This document shows positions 27,232 to 35,095 of a DNA stretch of 64,000 bases, piece by piece. The notes under the pieces are model-generated. The model worked only from the letters and a program-made list of their open reading frames with translations, was not told the origin of the DNA and made no database searches. This DNA is from Pedobacter planticolens (GTDB lineage: Bacteria > Bacteroidota > Bacteroidia > Sphingobacteriales > Sphingobacteriaceae). The translations under genes were made by a program, and so were the position numbers. The stretch spans positions 1,798,001 through 1,862,000 of the forward strand of contig NZ_WNXD01000002.1 in the NCBI RefSeq assembly GCF_014172375.1, in the 5' to 3' direction. Numbering within the stretch: position 1 is the first letter of the stretch; each line of letters begins with the position of its first letter.

Positions 27232-28551
27232 TTAACTAATTGGGAATTCTATGGTAACGGTGGTTCCTTTGTCTTTTTCGGACTGAATAAAGATGTTTAA
27301 TTGGTGAAATTTTGCAATGCTATTTACAATTGCCAAGCCTAATCCAAATCCTTCTTCATTATCGCTATTTTCGCGTTCAAATCTATTAAAAGCATTGGCT
27401 ACGCTCTCTTTTTCCATCCCTATTCCGCTGTCTTTAATAGTTAGAATATATTTTGTGAGCGTTAGTTCATCGTGTATAGTGATTGAACCGTTATTTACAT
27501 TATATTTTGTGGCATTGTTAATAATGTTAATTAATAAAGTATGAATTAACGCTTTATTTCCTGTGAAGGTAAAATGCTCTTTAACTGCGTTTTTATATAC
27601 GATTTCTTTATCGGTAATGCGATCTTCTAAATCTTCGTAAATATCTATTAACTCTTGTTGGATTGAAACTTGATCTTTTTTAATGTATTGTTCGTTTTCT
27701 ACTTTAGAAATTAATAACAAACTATTGATAATTACTTTTAAGCGATTTAAGGTTTTTAAGGAGGCTAAAATTTTGTTTTCGTGTTCGATAGGTAGGTTTT
27801 CGGCAGTCAAAATGTTTTCTAAACGACCACTTAAAATAGAAATAGGGGTAAGTAATTCGTGAGAAACATTGGCAATAAACTGTTTTTCTAACAAAAATAA
27901 ATTTGCAATTTTTCGCATGAGCGAATTAATACTATTGTCTAATATCTTAAAATCTGTAGTATTAGTAGGAATGTTTTCGTAATTATACGAAGTGGGGTCG
28001 TTTACTTTGTTTAGCTTTTGATCGATTATTTTGTAAAATGGTTTTAAAATAAGATTGGTAAAAGCGTAATCTGTAATGAGCGTAACTAATAAAGAGCCAA
28101 TTAGTACGATTAACATGTAAAAGCGAATGGTGGTTTTTACAGATTCCATAGCTGTCATGGTTTCGCCTAACTCCAATTTATACCGTTTGTTATTGTACTC
28201 GAATTGATCGTTAAGGATTCGGTAAATTTCTATATCGCCCTCAATTTCCCTTCGCTCGGTTGTAAAAGTAATACTCGTATCAATTTTACCCACATTTGGA
28301 ATTGCATTTAAGACGATAAATTCATCTTTTAAAATATTGTAATCTGTAAATGAATGTTGATTGCTTAATAAACTGTCTATTTCATTATCACTTAAGTTTT
28401 CAATTACTGTTAATCTTTTTTTAGTTAATCGACCATCTAAATGATGCGATGAAATGGTTTCTAAGGAAAGCAAAATGATAGCTCCCAACACTAAAATGAT
28501 GGCTATTTTAGTGATGGCATTGTATAAAGCAAATTTTGCCTGGAGGTTCAT
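27232..28551 (-). CDS. Sensor histidine kinase
   Basis: A 439-residue membrane sensor kinase. Two transmembrane helices (about residues 12-30 and 143-163) bracket a ~110-residue periplasmic sensor domain with no recognised ligand motif. Then come a HAMP-like region and the dimerisation/phosphoacceptor box NVSHELLTPISILSGRLENI with His near residue 231. The catalytic domain has NIINNATKYN, DSGIGMEKE and FGLGLAIVNSI. It autophosphorylates and passes phosphate to the response regulator encoded 3 nt upstream. The pair forms an operon. The stimulus is unknown. Confidence 0.95.
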   Translation of the reverse strand: MNLQAKFALYNAITKIAIILVLGAIILLSLETISSHHLDGRLTKKRLTVIENLSDNEIDSLLSNQHSFTDYNILKDEFIVLNAIPNVGKIDTSITFTTERREIEGDIEIYRILNDQFEYNNKRYKLELGETMTAMESVKTTIRFYMLIVLIGSLLVTLITDYAFTNLILKPFYKIIDQKLNKVNDPTSYNYENIPTNTTDFKILDNSINSLMRKIANLFLLEKQFIANVSHELLTPISILSGRLENILTAENLPIEHENKILASLKTLNRLKVIINSLLLISKVENEQYIKKDQVSIQQELIDIYEDLEDRITDKEIVYKNAVKEHFTFTGNKALIHTLLINIINNATKYNVNNGSITIHDELTLTKYILTIKDSGIGMEKESVANAFNRFERENSDNEEGFGLGLAIVNSIAKFHQLNIFIQSEKDKGTTVTIEFPIS

Positions 28552-28554
28552 TGG

Positions 28555-29232
28555 TTAATAGTTAATTCGATAACCAATGCTACGAACGGTTTCAAACCAA
28601 TCGGTTTTGGTGCATTGTGTTAGTTTTTTGCGAAGATTTTTTACATGCACATCTACAAAGTTAGAATCAGAGTTTACTTCTAAAATATCTCCCCAAACGT
28701 GTTCTGTTAAACTCATTCTAGAAACTACTCTATTTTTATTCAAAACTAGATAATTAAAAATCTCATATTCTTTTTTTGTTAAAGGAACTCTTTCGTCTTG
28801 AAATGAAACAGTATGGTTTTGAATATCTAATACGAAATCGTGTATTTTAACTTCGTTTTTCTCTAATTTATGTTTGCGACGAATAATGGCATGCATCCTA
28901 GCCAATAATTCATTTAATGAAAAAGGTTTTGCTAAATAATCATCCGCTCCGCTATCTAAACCTTTAATTCGGTCATCAACCGCACTTCGAGCTGTTAAGA
29001 TAATTACAGCATCATCGCGATCTTTTAGATTTTTTAACTGTTTAAGTACTTCAAATCCATCGCCATCTGGCAAACCTAAATCTAGGAGAATGAAATCGTA
29101 ATTATTAACGAAAATCTTTTCTTCGGCAGATGATTTTTTCCAAGCATGCTCAACAATATATCCTTCTCTACTTAAAAATTCATCCATTTCTAGTGCTAAG
29201 CCTTTTTCATCTTCAACTATTAATACGTTCAT
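28555..29232 (-). CDS. OmpR-family response regulator
   Basis: A 225-residue transcription regulator. The receiver domain has the acidic pocket VEDEK, phosphoacceptor Asp51 in LLDLGLPDGDG, Thr/Ala switch VIILTARS and Lys in YLAKPFS. The C-terminal winged helix (from about residue 125) shows VPLTKKEYEIFNYLVLNKN and VDVHVKNLRKKL. It is followed 3 nt later by its cognate kinase gene. Its targets are unknown; an OmpR-type 11-bp direct repeat lies beyond the kinase gene at 27007-27028. Upstream is a GTTCATTAG-rich short repeat instead of a clear promoter. Confidence 0.95.
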   Translation of the reverse strand: MNVLIVEDEKGLALEMDEFLSREGYIVEHAWKKSSAEEKIFVNNYDFILLDLGLPDGDGFEVLKQLKNLKDRDDAVIILTARSAVDDRIKGLDSGADDYLAKPFSLNELLARMHAIIRRKHKLEKNEVKIHDFVLDIQNHTVSFQDERVPLTKKEYEIFNYLVLNKNRVVSRMSLTEHVWGDILEVNSDSNFVDVHVKNLRKKLTQCTKTDWFETVRSIGYRINY

Positions 29233-29281
29233 TTAATTTAGGGTTCATTAGTTCAATTGTTCATTAGGATTATGCAAATAG

Positions 29282-30472
29282 TTAATTGCAAACTGAATTT
29301 ACATTTTTTAATATGATGTTGCAAGCTTCCCTAATTTCATCTTCGGTGATAATTAGGGGTGGAGCAATACGCATGGAATTACTGCAATGTAAGAACCAAT
29401 CGGTAATTATGCCATCTTCAATACAGCCATCGATAATTTTTTTATTGGTTTCGTAACTGTCAAATTCAACGGCTAACATTAATCCTTTTCCTCTAATTTC
29501 TGCAATTGCAGGATGTTTTAACAGTGATTTAAATAATTCTCCTTTTTGTTCCACTTCAGTAATTAAATCTTCAGCTAGTATGGTTTCTAAGGTGGCTAAT
29601 CCGGCTGCACAACTAACAGGATGCCCACCAAAAGTAGTGATGTGACCTAAAATTGGATTATTTGTAAATACCGACATTATTTGTGAAGAAGAGATGAAGG
29701 CGCCGATGGGCATTCCCCCGCCAATGCCTTTTGCCAATAATAAAACATCAGGAACAATATCAAAATGTTCAAAACCAAACATCTTTCCAGTACGACCAAA
29801 TCCACACTGAATTTCATCAAAAACTAAAAGTGTTCCAGTTGCTGTACATTTCTTTCGTAAGGCTTTTATGTAATTTGCATCTGGAATTCTAATGCCTGCT
29901 TCGCCCTGCATGGTTTCTATAAAAATCGCGGCAGTTTTAGTGGTTATTTTTTCTAAATCGGGTAAATAATTAAACTCTATAAACTTAATATCTGGCAATA
30001 ACGGACGATAAGCTTGCTTAAATTCTTCATTCCCCATTAAACTCAAAGCACCTTGTGTACTGCCGTGATAGCTATTTTTACAGGCTATTAATTCGGTACG
30101 ATTGGTATATCTTTTCGCCAATTTCATTGCTCCTTCAACGGCTTCTGCTCCAGAATTTACAAAGTAAGTGCAATTTAAATTTTCTGGCAAAACCGATGCT
30201 AAGGCTTTTGCAAAATCAACTTGAGGGCTTTGTACAAACTCGCCATACACCATTAAATGCATGTATGTTTCTGCTTGTTTTTTTACTGCTTCCACAACTG
30301 AGGGATGACAATGTCCAACATTACTAACGCCAATGCCTGCAATTAAATCCATGTATTTTTTACCAGATTGATCATACATGTAAATGCCTTTTGCTTTTAC
30401 AAACTCTAATAGAAGTGGGGTTTCAGAGGTTTGAGCGTTATGTTTTAAAAATAACTGACGTTGTGTTTGCAT
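29282..30472 (-). CDS. Class III PLP-dependent aminotransferase (acetylornithine/4-aminobutyrate type)
   Basis: A 396-residue fold-type I aminotransferase of subgroup III. It shows YMDLIAGIGVSNVGHCHPSV, the cofactor-binding FVNSGAEAVEGAMKLAKRYT, YHGSTQGALS, the PLP Asp in LLVFDEIQCGFGRTG, and the Schiff-base Lys in LLLAKGIGGGMPIGAF. Possible activities include acetylornithine, 4-aminobutyrate, ornithine or beta-alanine transamination; arginine pathway genes are not nearby, so specificity stays open. It is cytoplasmic and of normal length. It stands upstream of the two-component genes on the same strand, with a 49-nt gap. Confidence 0.92.
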   Translation of the reverse strand: MQTQRQLFLKHNAQTSETPLLLEFVKAKGIYMYDQSGKKYMDLIAGIGVSNVGHCHPSVVEAVKKQAETYMHLMVYGEFVQSPQVDFAKALASVLPENLNCTYFVNSGAEAVEGAMKLAKRYTNRTELIACKNSYHGSTQGALSLMGNEEFKQAYRPLLPDIKFIEFNYLPDLEKITTKTAAIFIETMQGEAGIRIPDANYIKALRKKCTATGTLLVFDEIQCGFGRTGKMFGFEHFDIVPDVLLLAKGIGGGMPIGAFISSSQIMSVFTNNPILGHITTFGGHPVSCAAGLATLETILAEDLITEVEQKGELFKSLLKHPAIAEIRGKGLMLAVEFDSYETNKKIIDGCIEDGIITDWFLHCSNSMRIAPPLIITEDEIREACNIILKNVNSVCN

Positions 30473-30641
30473 AGTGCAAATTAAGCTTTTTTGAAATCTT
30501 AATTATTTTATCCGAGCAGAATAATGTAAAATAACATAAGTTCGGGATAAATAATAGTCTTTAAATAGCAAATACAATGATTGCGGTTTAAAAGGCATTG
30601 ATTTCTGAGATATATTTATGATTCTGTCGCTTCGCGGACAA

Positions 30642-30667
30642 ACTTTTTTCCTGTAGATGAAAAAAGT
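30642..30667. repeat. Hairpin within the 30473-30884 gap
   Basis: ACTTTTTTC and GAAAAAAGT are perfect 9-bp arms around CTGTAGAT. The surrounding ~200 nt (GCGGACAAAC before, CACGACTGCGCCCAGCGC after) are GC-richer than other gaps and look like a degenerate dispersed element, but no second copy is in this window. No gene is supported in the 412-nt gap. Confidence 0.45.
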
Positions 30668-30832
30668 ATGCAAAGAAATCCACGACTGCGCCCAGCGCTA
30701 TTAAAGTTTCTGCTAAGGATAATTGGTGCATTCCGCACTGGACAAGGTCGATTTTCGGTTTACGAAGAGATAGTGCTTAGGCTTGAGTTAGTTAAAAATA
30801 GCGAAATGCTCAATCCGAATTCACGTTAAAAT

Positions 30833-30866
30833 AAAAAATCCCATACGTTTGTACATACAGGATTTT
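30833..30866 (-). terminator. Intrinsic terminator after the sigma-factor operon
   Basis: The minus-strand RNA would form a 13-bp stem (AAAATCCTGTATG with CGTATGGGATTTT) that is fully paired only if G-U wobbles are allowed, followed by six T. It lies 18 nt after the Spy-like gene. The wobble pattern supports the minus direction. Confidence 0.8.
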
Positions 30867-30884
30867 CTAAAAAATAATTAATTA

Positions 30885-31331
30885 TTATTGTTTTGGTTGA
30901 CCGCCTCTATAACGGTTAAGTAATTCTTTTTTAAATGCCTCTTGTGCTCTATAAAATTTCCCTACAATTTTAATAGGCAAATTTGATTTAAACTTATTGT
31001 AGTATTTCTTCTCTATGTTAAGTTCTCTTTGTTTAAAGTCAAAATCATTAACAATTAGCGCTTGAATTTGAACATCTGTTAAATCATCAATCTCTTTAAT
31101 TTTTCTAAAACTTATCATTTTCTGCATACGTTCTTTTCGCAATGCGTTTTGTTCTCTAGTAAAATCGTTATAAATAGGCCAAAATGTTTTGGCTTCATCT
31201 GCAGAAAGATCAAGTTTTGTAGTTAGCCATGTTACTTTGTAAGCTTCCATTTTTTCATCATCCATTCTTGGCCCTTGTGCAAAAGCTAAACCTGGTAATA
31301 AAATAAATAGTGCAATAATTAAGTTTTTCAT
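30885..31331 (-). CDS. Periplasmic Spy/CpxP-like helical protein
   Basis: A 148-residue secreted protein with a clear signal peptide (residues 1-18, ending AFAQ). The mature part is all-helical and charged, with KVTWLTTKLDLSADEAKTFWPIYNDF. The LSxxEAxxFWPIYN pattern is shared with Bacteroidota proteins related to Spy/CpxP or heavy-metal sensors. It probably has a periplasmic stress or chaperone role. It is the third gene of a sigma factor/anti-sigma-like/Spy-like operon, 9 nt after the membrane protein, which suggests it takes part in or is an output of that signalling. The function is inferred from context only. Confidence 0.75.
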   Translation of the reverse strand: MKNLIIALFILLPGLAFAQGPRMDDEKMEAYKVTWLTTKLDLSADEAKTFWPIYNDFTREQNALRKERMQKMISFRKIKEIDDLTDVQIQALIVNDFDFKQRELNIEKKYYNKFKSNLPIKIVGKFYRAQEAFKKELLNRYRGGQPKQ

Positions 31332-31340
31332 CTCTAAATT

Positions 31341-31967
31341 TTATAAGTTATTCGATAAATCACTTGATGAGAAATGATTTAAAATGTAGTTTTCCATTTC
31401 TGTATCTGAGGCAGAAGTTGTGGTAGCCGCTTGGCTTTCTTGTATATGATCAATAATTACACTTTCGTCAATATCATATAACATTTGCTCGCTTGCTAAT
31501 TCGGCAGTACGAGTTTCTTTTAGTGTGTTTTGCTGGTTAAAGTATAAACCTGATGCAGTTAGCAAAATAAAGCAAGCAGCAGAAGCATATTTCATAAAAT
31601 CTGTATGCCACAGGCGAACAACTTTTGTTTTTTGAACTGTGCCTGAAGTTTTGCTTAAAATATCGGATTGTAATTTATCAAAATAGTTTGCTGGAGTTTT
31701 AAATCCATCGTTTTGAACCAAAGTTTTAAGTTGATCTAAAGCAATACGATTTTCTATTTGCGTACCTAAATCTTCAAAATAGTTTTGAGGAATAGTAAAA
31801 CCTTGATTTTCCTTTTGCATCAATCCATCTACAAAAACAGACTGATTAATACGTGTTGTTAAATCGTTGAAATAGTTATCTGGTACACAATATGGCGTAG
31901 TTCTTGGCAAGCTCGCTAAGTGCGGTGCTTCCATTTCCCATTCCATATTTTCGTCTCTCTTATTCAT
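31341..31967 (-). CDS. Probable membrane anti-sigma factor with three PxNYF repeats
   Basis: A 208-residue protein with one transmembrane helix at about residues 127-143. The N-terminal, presumably cytoplasmic, part carries three copies of the motif P-x-N-Y-F-x-x-L (VPDNYFNDL at 28-36, IPQNYFEDL at 59-67, TPANYFDKL at 91-99) spaced 31-32 residues apart. The C-terminal ~60 residues are acidic and presumably periplasmic. It is encoded 41 nt after an ECF sigma factor, the classical place for an anti-sigma factor, though it lacks a visible ZAS zinc motif. The role is inferred from gene order and topology. Confidence 0.65.
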   Translation of the reverse strand: MNKRDENMEWEMEAPHLASLPRTTPYCVPDNYFNDLTTRINQSVFVDGLMQKENQGFTIPQNYFEDLGTQIENRIALDQLKTLVQNDGFKTPANYFDKLQSDILSKTSGTVQKTKVVRLWHTDFMKYASAACFILLTASGLYFNQQNTLKETRTAELASEQMLYDIDESVIIDHIQESQAATTTSASDTEMENYILNHFSSSDLSNNL

Positions 31968-32008
31968 TATGTAACTATTGATAGATTTTAATGTAAAAGG
32001 TTTAATAC

Positions 32009-32560
32009 TTAATCCTCATTTAGTAAAATACTTTCTATTTTTTTTACTGCGATATGAAATGAGGCTTTTAACGCACCTACGCTTGTACCTAAAACCTCTG
32101 AAATTTCATCGTATTTCATATCATCGAAGTACTTCATGTTAAAAATAATTCGTTGCTTTTCTGGTAAGGTTAAAACCGCCTCTTGAAGTTTTCGCTGTGC
32201 TCTATCTCCATCAAAATAAGACGAAGCGGTAAGGCTTTCGGCCAATTCTCCACTTACATCATCTAATGAAATATTGTTCTTCAGTTTTTTCTTATTCAAG
32301 AATGTGATGGATTCGTTAGTGGCAATTCTATAAATCCAAGTGTAAAGCTGCGAGTCGCTTCTGAAATTGGCTAGATTTTTCCAAACCTTAACAAAGGTTT
32401 CTTGCACTAAATCATCCGTATCATCGTGATCAATAACTAATCTACGGATGTGCCAATATATTTTTTGTTGATATTTAGTTAAAAGCAAGTTGAAGGCTTC
32501 ATTTCGTGTTTTTTCTACACTAAATTTTTGCAATATTTCAGCATCTTCAACTTGTTTCAT
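32009..32560 (-). CDS. ECF-type RNA polymerase sigma factor
   Basis: A 183-residue alternative sigma factor of the extracytoplasmic-function class. Region 2 is visible as LLTKYQQKIYWHIRRLVIDH, DDLVQETFVKVWKNLANFR and YTWIYRIATNESITFLNKKK. Region 4 is LPEKQRIIFNMKYFDDMKYD with a helix-turn-helix EISEVLGTSVGALKASFHIA. It directs RNA polymerase to stress-specific promoters and is probably held inactive by the membrane protein encoded just downstream. The promoter region is occupied by an AGATATGAG-type inverted repeat. Confidence 0.95.
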   Translation of the reverse strand: MKQVEDAEILQKFSVEKTRNEAFNLLLTKYQQKIYWHIRRLVIDHDDTDDLVQETFVKVWKNLANFRSDSQLYTWIYRIATNESITFLNKKKLKNNISLDDVSGELAESLTASSYFDGDRAQRKLQEAVLTLPEKQRIIFNMKYFDDMKYDEISEVLGTSVGALKASFHIAVKKIESILLNED

Positions 32561-32570
32561 TTATTTTTTA

Positions 32571-32646
32571 GATGTGAGATGTGAGAATTTAGATATGAGA
32601 TTTACATAGACACCATGCCTCAAATCTCATATCTAATGTCTCAAAT
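32571..32646. repeat. AGATATGAG-type inverted repeat
   Basis: TTAGATATGAGATTT (32589-32603) and AAATCTCATATCTAA (32622-32636) are perfect 15-bp inverted copies, flanked by further GATGTGAGA and CTAATGTCTC variants. A related block lies at 33606-33687, on the other side of the transketolase C-terminal gene. Confidence 0.8.
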
Positions 32647-33603
32647 TTATTTTTTTCTTTTCATTACTTTTTGAACTGCAGCAACAATATCAGATGGATC
32701 TAATTTGTATTTAGTCATTAACTGATCTGGAGTAGCGCTTTCGCCGAAGCTATCATTTACTGCCACAAATTCTTGTGGTGCCAAATATTCTGTAGTTAAC
32801 AAACGAGCAACGCTTTCACCTAGTCCGCCAAATTTATTGTGCTCTTCGCAGGTTACAATACAGCCTGTTTTTTTAACAGATTTAAGTATTGCCTCATCAT
32901 CTAAAGGTTTAATCGTATGGATATTTATAATCTCCGCATCAATTCCTAGTTCTGCTAATTTTTCGCCAGCTTCAATTGCTCTCCAAACCATGTGGCCAGT
33001 TGCTACGATGGTTACATCTTTTCCTTCGTTTACCATCCAAGCTTTACCAATTTCAAATTTTTGATCTTCTGGTGTAAACACAGGAATAACCGGACGACCA
33101 AAACGTAAATAAACTGGTCCTTCATAATCCATAATAGCCAATGTTGCTGCTTTTGTTTGGTTATAATCGCAAGGATTAATTACCACCATGCCTGGCAACA
33201 TTTTCATCAAACCTATATCTTCTAAAATTTGGTGAGTTGCTCCGTCTTCTCCTAATGTTAAACCTGCGTGTGATGCACAAATTTTTACATTTTTACCTGA
33301 ATAAGCTATTGATTGACGAATTTGATCGTAAACACGACCAGTAGAGAAGTTAGCAAAAGTACCTGTAAAAGGAATTTTTCCATTAATGGTTAAACCTGCA
33401 GCAATACCCATCATGTTTGCTTCTGCAATACCAACTTGCACAAATCTTTCTGGAAAATCTTTAATGAAAGCATCCATTTTTAAAGAGCCAACTAAATCAG
33501 CACAAAGGGCCACCACATTTTCATTGCGTTTACCTGCTTCATGTAATCCAGCTCCAAAACCCGAACGTGTATCTTTCTTTTCTGTATATGTATATTTTTT
33601 CAT
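32647..33603 (-). CDS. Transketolase, C-terminal subunit
   Basis: A 318-residue polypeptide that covers the pyrimidine-binding and C-terminal domains of transketolase. It begins DTRSGFGAGLHEAGKRN, then LCADLVGSLKM, FVQVGIAEANMMGIAAGL (with the TPP-activating Glu) and HAGLTLGEDGATHQ. It must assemble with the N-terminal subunit encoded just upstream at 33690-34535; together they transfer two-carbon units in the pentose phosphate pathway. The genes are in the same order and strand, separated by an 86-nt repeat-rich gap. Split transketolases are known in many bacteria and archaea. It could serve another TPP-linked sugar pathway. Confidence 0.93.
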   Translation of the reverse strand: MKKYTYTEKKDTRSGFGAGLHEAGKRNENVVALCADLVGSLKMDAFIKDFPERFVQVGIAEANMMGIAAGLTINGKIPFTGTFANFSTGRVYDQIRQSIAYSGKNVKICASHAGLTLGEDGATHQILEDIGLMKMLPGMVVINPCDYNQTKAATLAIMDYEGPVYLRFGRPVIPVFTPEDQKFEIGKAWMVNEGKDVTIVATGHMVWRAIEAGEKLAELGIDAEIINIHTIKPLDDEAILKSVKKTGCIVTCEEHNKFGGLGESVARLLTTEYLAPQEFVAVNDSFGESATPDQLMTKYKLDPSDIVAAVQKVMKRKK

Positions 33604-33605
33604 TC

Positions 33606-33687
33606 TAATTTAGATATGAGAAGTGAGATTTGAGATAGGAGATTGTGAGAGGAAAACTCAAATCTAATATCTAATGTCTCAAATCTA
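33606..33687. repeat. AGATATGAG-type inverted repeat between transketolase genes
   Basis: Variants TAGATATGAGAAGTGAGATT and TTGAGATAGGAG on the left oppose CTCAAATCTAATATCTAATG and TCTCAAATCTAG on the right. It fills the gap between the two transketolase subunit genes. Confidence 0.75.
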
Positions 33688-33689
33688 GT

Positions 33690-34535
33690 TTAATAATCCC
33701 CAGCTGTTTCTTTAAGTTGACCTAATGCTACTTCTAATTGCGCATCACTTGGTGCTGAACCATGCCATTTGTGGGTTCCAACCATAAAATCAACGCCATA
33801 ACCCATTTGAGTGCTCATTAAGTTTAAAATTGGTTTCCCTTTTCCAGTTAATGATTTTGCATAATGCAATGATTTTACAATTCCATCCATATCATTACCG
33901 TCTGAAGTAATTACATGCCAACCAAAAGCCTCAAATTTTGCTTGAAGATTTTCTAATGAAAGTACTTTTTCAGTTGGACCATCAATTTGTTGCCCGTTGT
34001 AATCTACACTCGCAATTAAATTATCCACCTTGTGAAAAGGAGCAAACATTAATGCTTCCCAATTTTGACCTTCTTGCAACTCGCCATCGCCCATTAAGGT
34101 ATAAACTAATCCTTTATCGCCATCAAGTTTTTTGCCTAAAGCAGCACCAATAGCAACAGATAAACCTTGTCCTAATGATCCAGATGCAATACGAATTCCT
34201 GGCAAACCTTCATGAGTAGTAGGGTGACCTTGTAATCTTGAATCTAATTTTCTGAAAGTAGCTAATTCACTAACTTTAAAGTAACCAGATCTTGCTAAAA
34301 CGCTATACCAAACCGGCGAAATATGCCCGTTTGAAAGGAAAAATAAATCTTCCCCAACTCCAGCCATTGAAAACTTAGGATTGTGGTTTAATACTTCAAA
34401 ATATAAAGCCGTAAAGAAATCTGCGCAACCTAAAGATGCACCAGGGTGACCCGATTGAACGGCATGAACCATTCTCAAACAATCTCTTCTAACTTGTGAG
34501 GCAATGTCTTCTAATTCACTAATTGTATGTTTCAT
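33690..34535 (-). CDS. Transketolase, N-terminal subunit
   Basis: A 281-residue polypeptide with the TPP-diphosphate-binding domain of transketolase. It shows SGHPGASLGCADFFTALYFE, GHISPVWYSVLARSGYF, GSLGQGLSVAIGAALGKKLD, and the magnesium/TPP motif MGDGELQEGQNWEALM ending in DYNGQQIDG. It pairs with the C-terminal subunit encoded downstream to give the complete enzyme. A TACCTTTG -7 element lies 26 nt before the start, so the pair probably shares this promoter. The assignment is secure; physiological sugar specificity is not proven. Confidence 0.94.
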   Translation of the reverse strand: MKHTISELEDIASQVRRDCLRMVHAVQSGHPGASLGCADFFTALYFEVLNHNPKFSMAGVGEDLFFLSNGHISPVWYSVLARSGYFKVSELATFRKLDSRLQGHPTTHEGLPGIRIASGSLGQGLSVAIGAALGKKLDGDKGLVYTLMGDGELQEGQNWEALMFAPFHKVDNLIASVDYNGQQIDGPTEKVLSLENLQAKFEAFGWHVITSDGNDMDGIVKSLHYAKSLTGKGKPILNLMSTQMGYGVDFMVGTHKWHGSAPSDAQLEVALGQLKETAGDY

Positions 34536-34561
34536 TAAAATAAAGTGTTGTTGTTACCTTC

Positions 34562-34569
34562 CAAAGGTA
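34562..34569 (-). promoter_or_regulatory. -7 promoter element of the transketolase operon
   Basis: TACCTTTG on the minus strand is a full TAnnTTTG match, 26 nt before the start at 34535. No clear -33 TTG. Confidence 0.5.
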
Positions 34570-34622
34570 ATGTATTTATGAATAAGGTTTAAGCGAAAAT
34601 AAACTGTTTATATACTAAAATT

Positions 34623-35084
34623 CTATTTAAGTAAATCTAAAACTTGTGCTGTTGGACTTTTGGTGTCTACTTTAGAAATAATATGAGCAATTTTTCCTTC
34701 TTCATCTATAATAAAAGTAGTGCGAATGGTACCCATATATTTTTTGCCATACATGTTTTTTTCGCCCCAAACGCCGTAGGCCTCTACAATTGCTTTATCA
34801 GTATCTGCCAAAAGTGTGAAGGGTAAACTATGTTTAGTAATGAATTTTTGATGTGATTTTTCATCATCTATACTTACACCCAAAACTTCAATTCCTTTAG
34901 CTTTTAAACCTTGGTAATTGTCGCGAAAATTGCAAGCTTCGGTGGTGCAACCTGGGGTATCATCCTTTGGATAAAAATATAAAACCACTTTTTTGCCTTT
35001 AAACTGATCTAAAGAAACAGTATTTCCATTTTGATCTTTTGAAGTGAATGTTGGCGCTTTATCGCCTGCCTTAAGTGTGCTCAT
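34623..35084 (-). CDS. bcp: Thioredoxin-dependent thiol peroxidase (Bcp/PrxQ)
   Basis: A 153-residue peroxiredoxin that reduces hydrogen peroxide and organic peroxides with electrons from thioredoxin. The peroxidatic Cys46 and resolving Cys51 are in [15 protein letters not shown], the five-residue spacing typical of alpha-type PrxQ. Further signatures are [11 protein letters not shown] and the Arg of [13 protein letters not shown]. It is cytoplasmic and of normal length. It lies 11 nt after the M23 peptidase gene, so it may be the last gene of that transcription unit, though the functions differ. Confidence 0.96.
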   Translation of the reverse strand: MSTLKAGDKAPTFTSKDQNGNTVSLDQFKGKKVVLYFYPKDDTPGCTTEACNFRDNYQGLKAKGIEVLGVSIDDEKSHQKFITKHSLPFTLLADTDKAIVEAYGVWGEKNMYGKKYMGTIRTTFIIDEEGKIAHIISKVDTKSPTAQVLDLLK

Positions 35085-35095
35085 AATTATTTTAT

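Noticed and set aside
30473-30884. A gene in the 412-nt gap upstream of the sigma-factor operon terminator
   Set aside because: No frame of useful length; the GC-richer part looks like a degenerate dispersed element, but only one copy is in the window.
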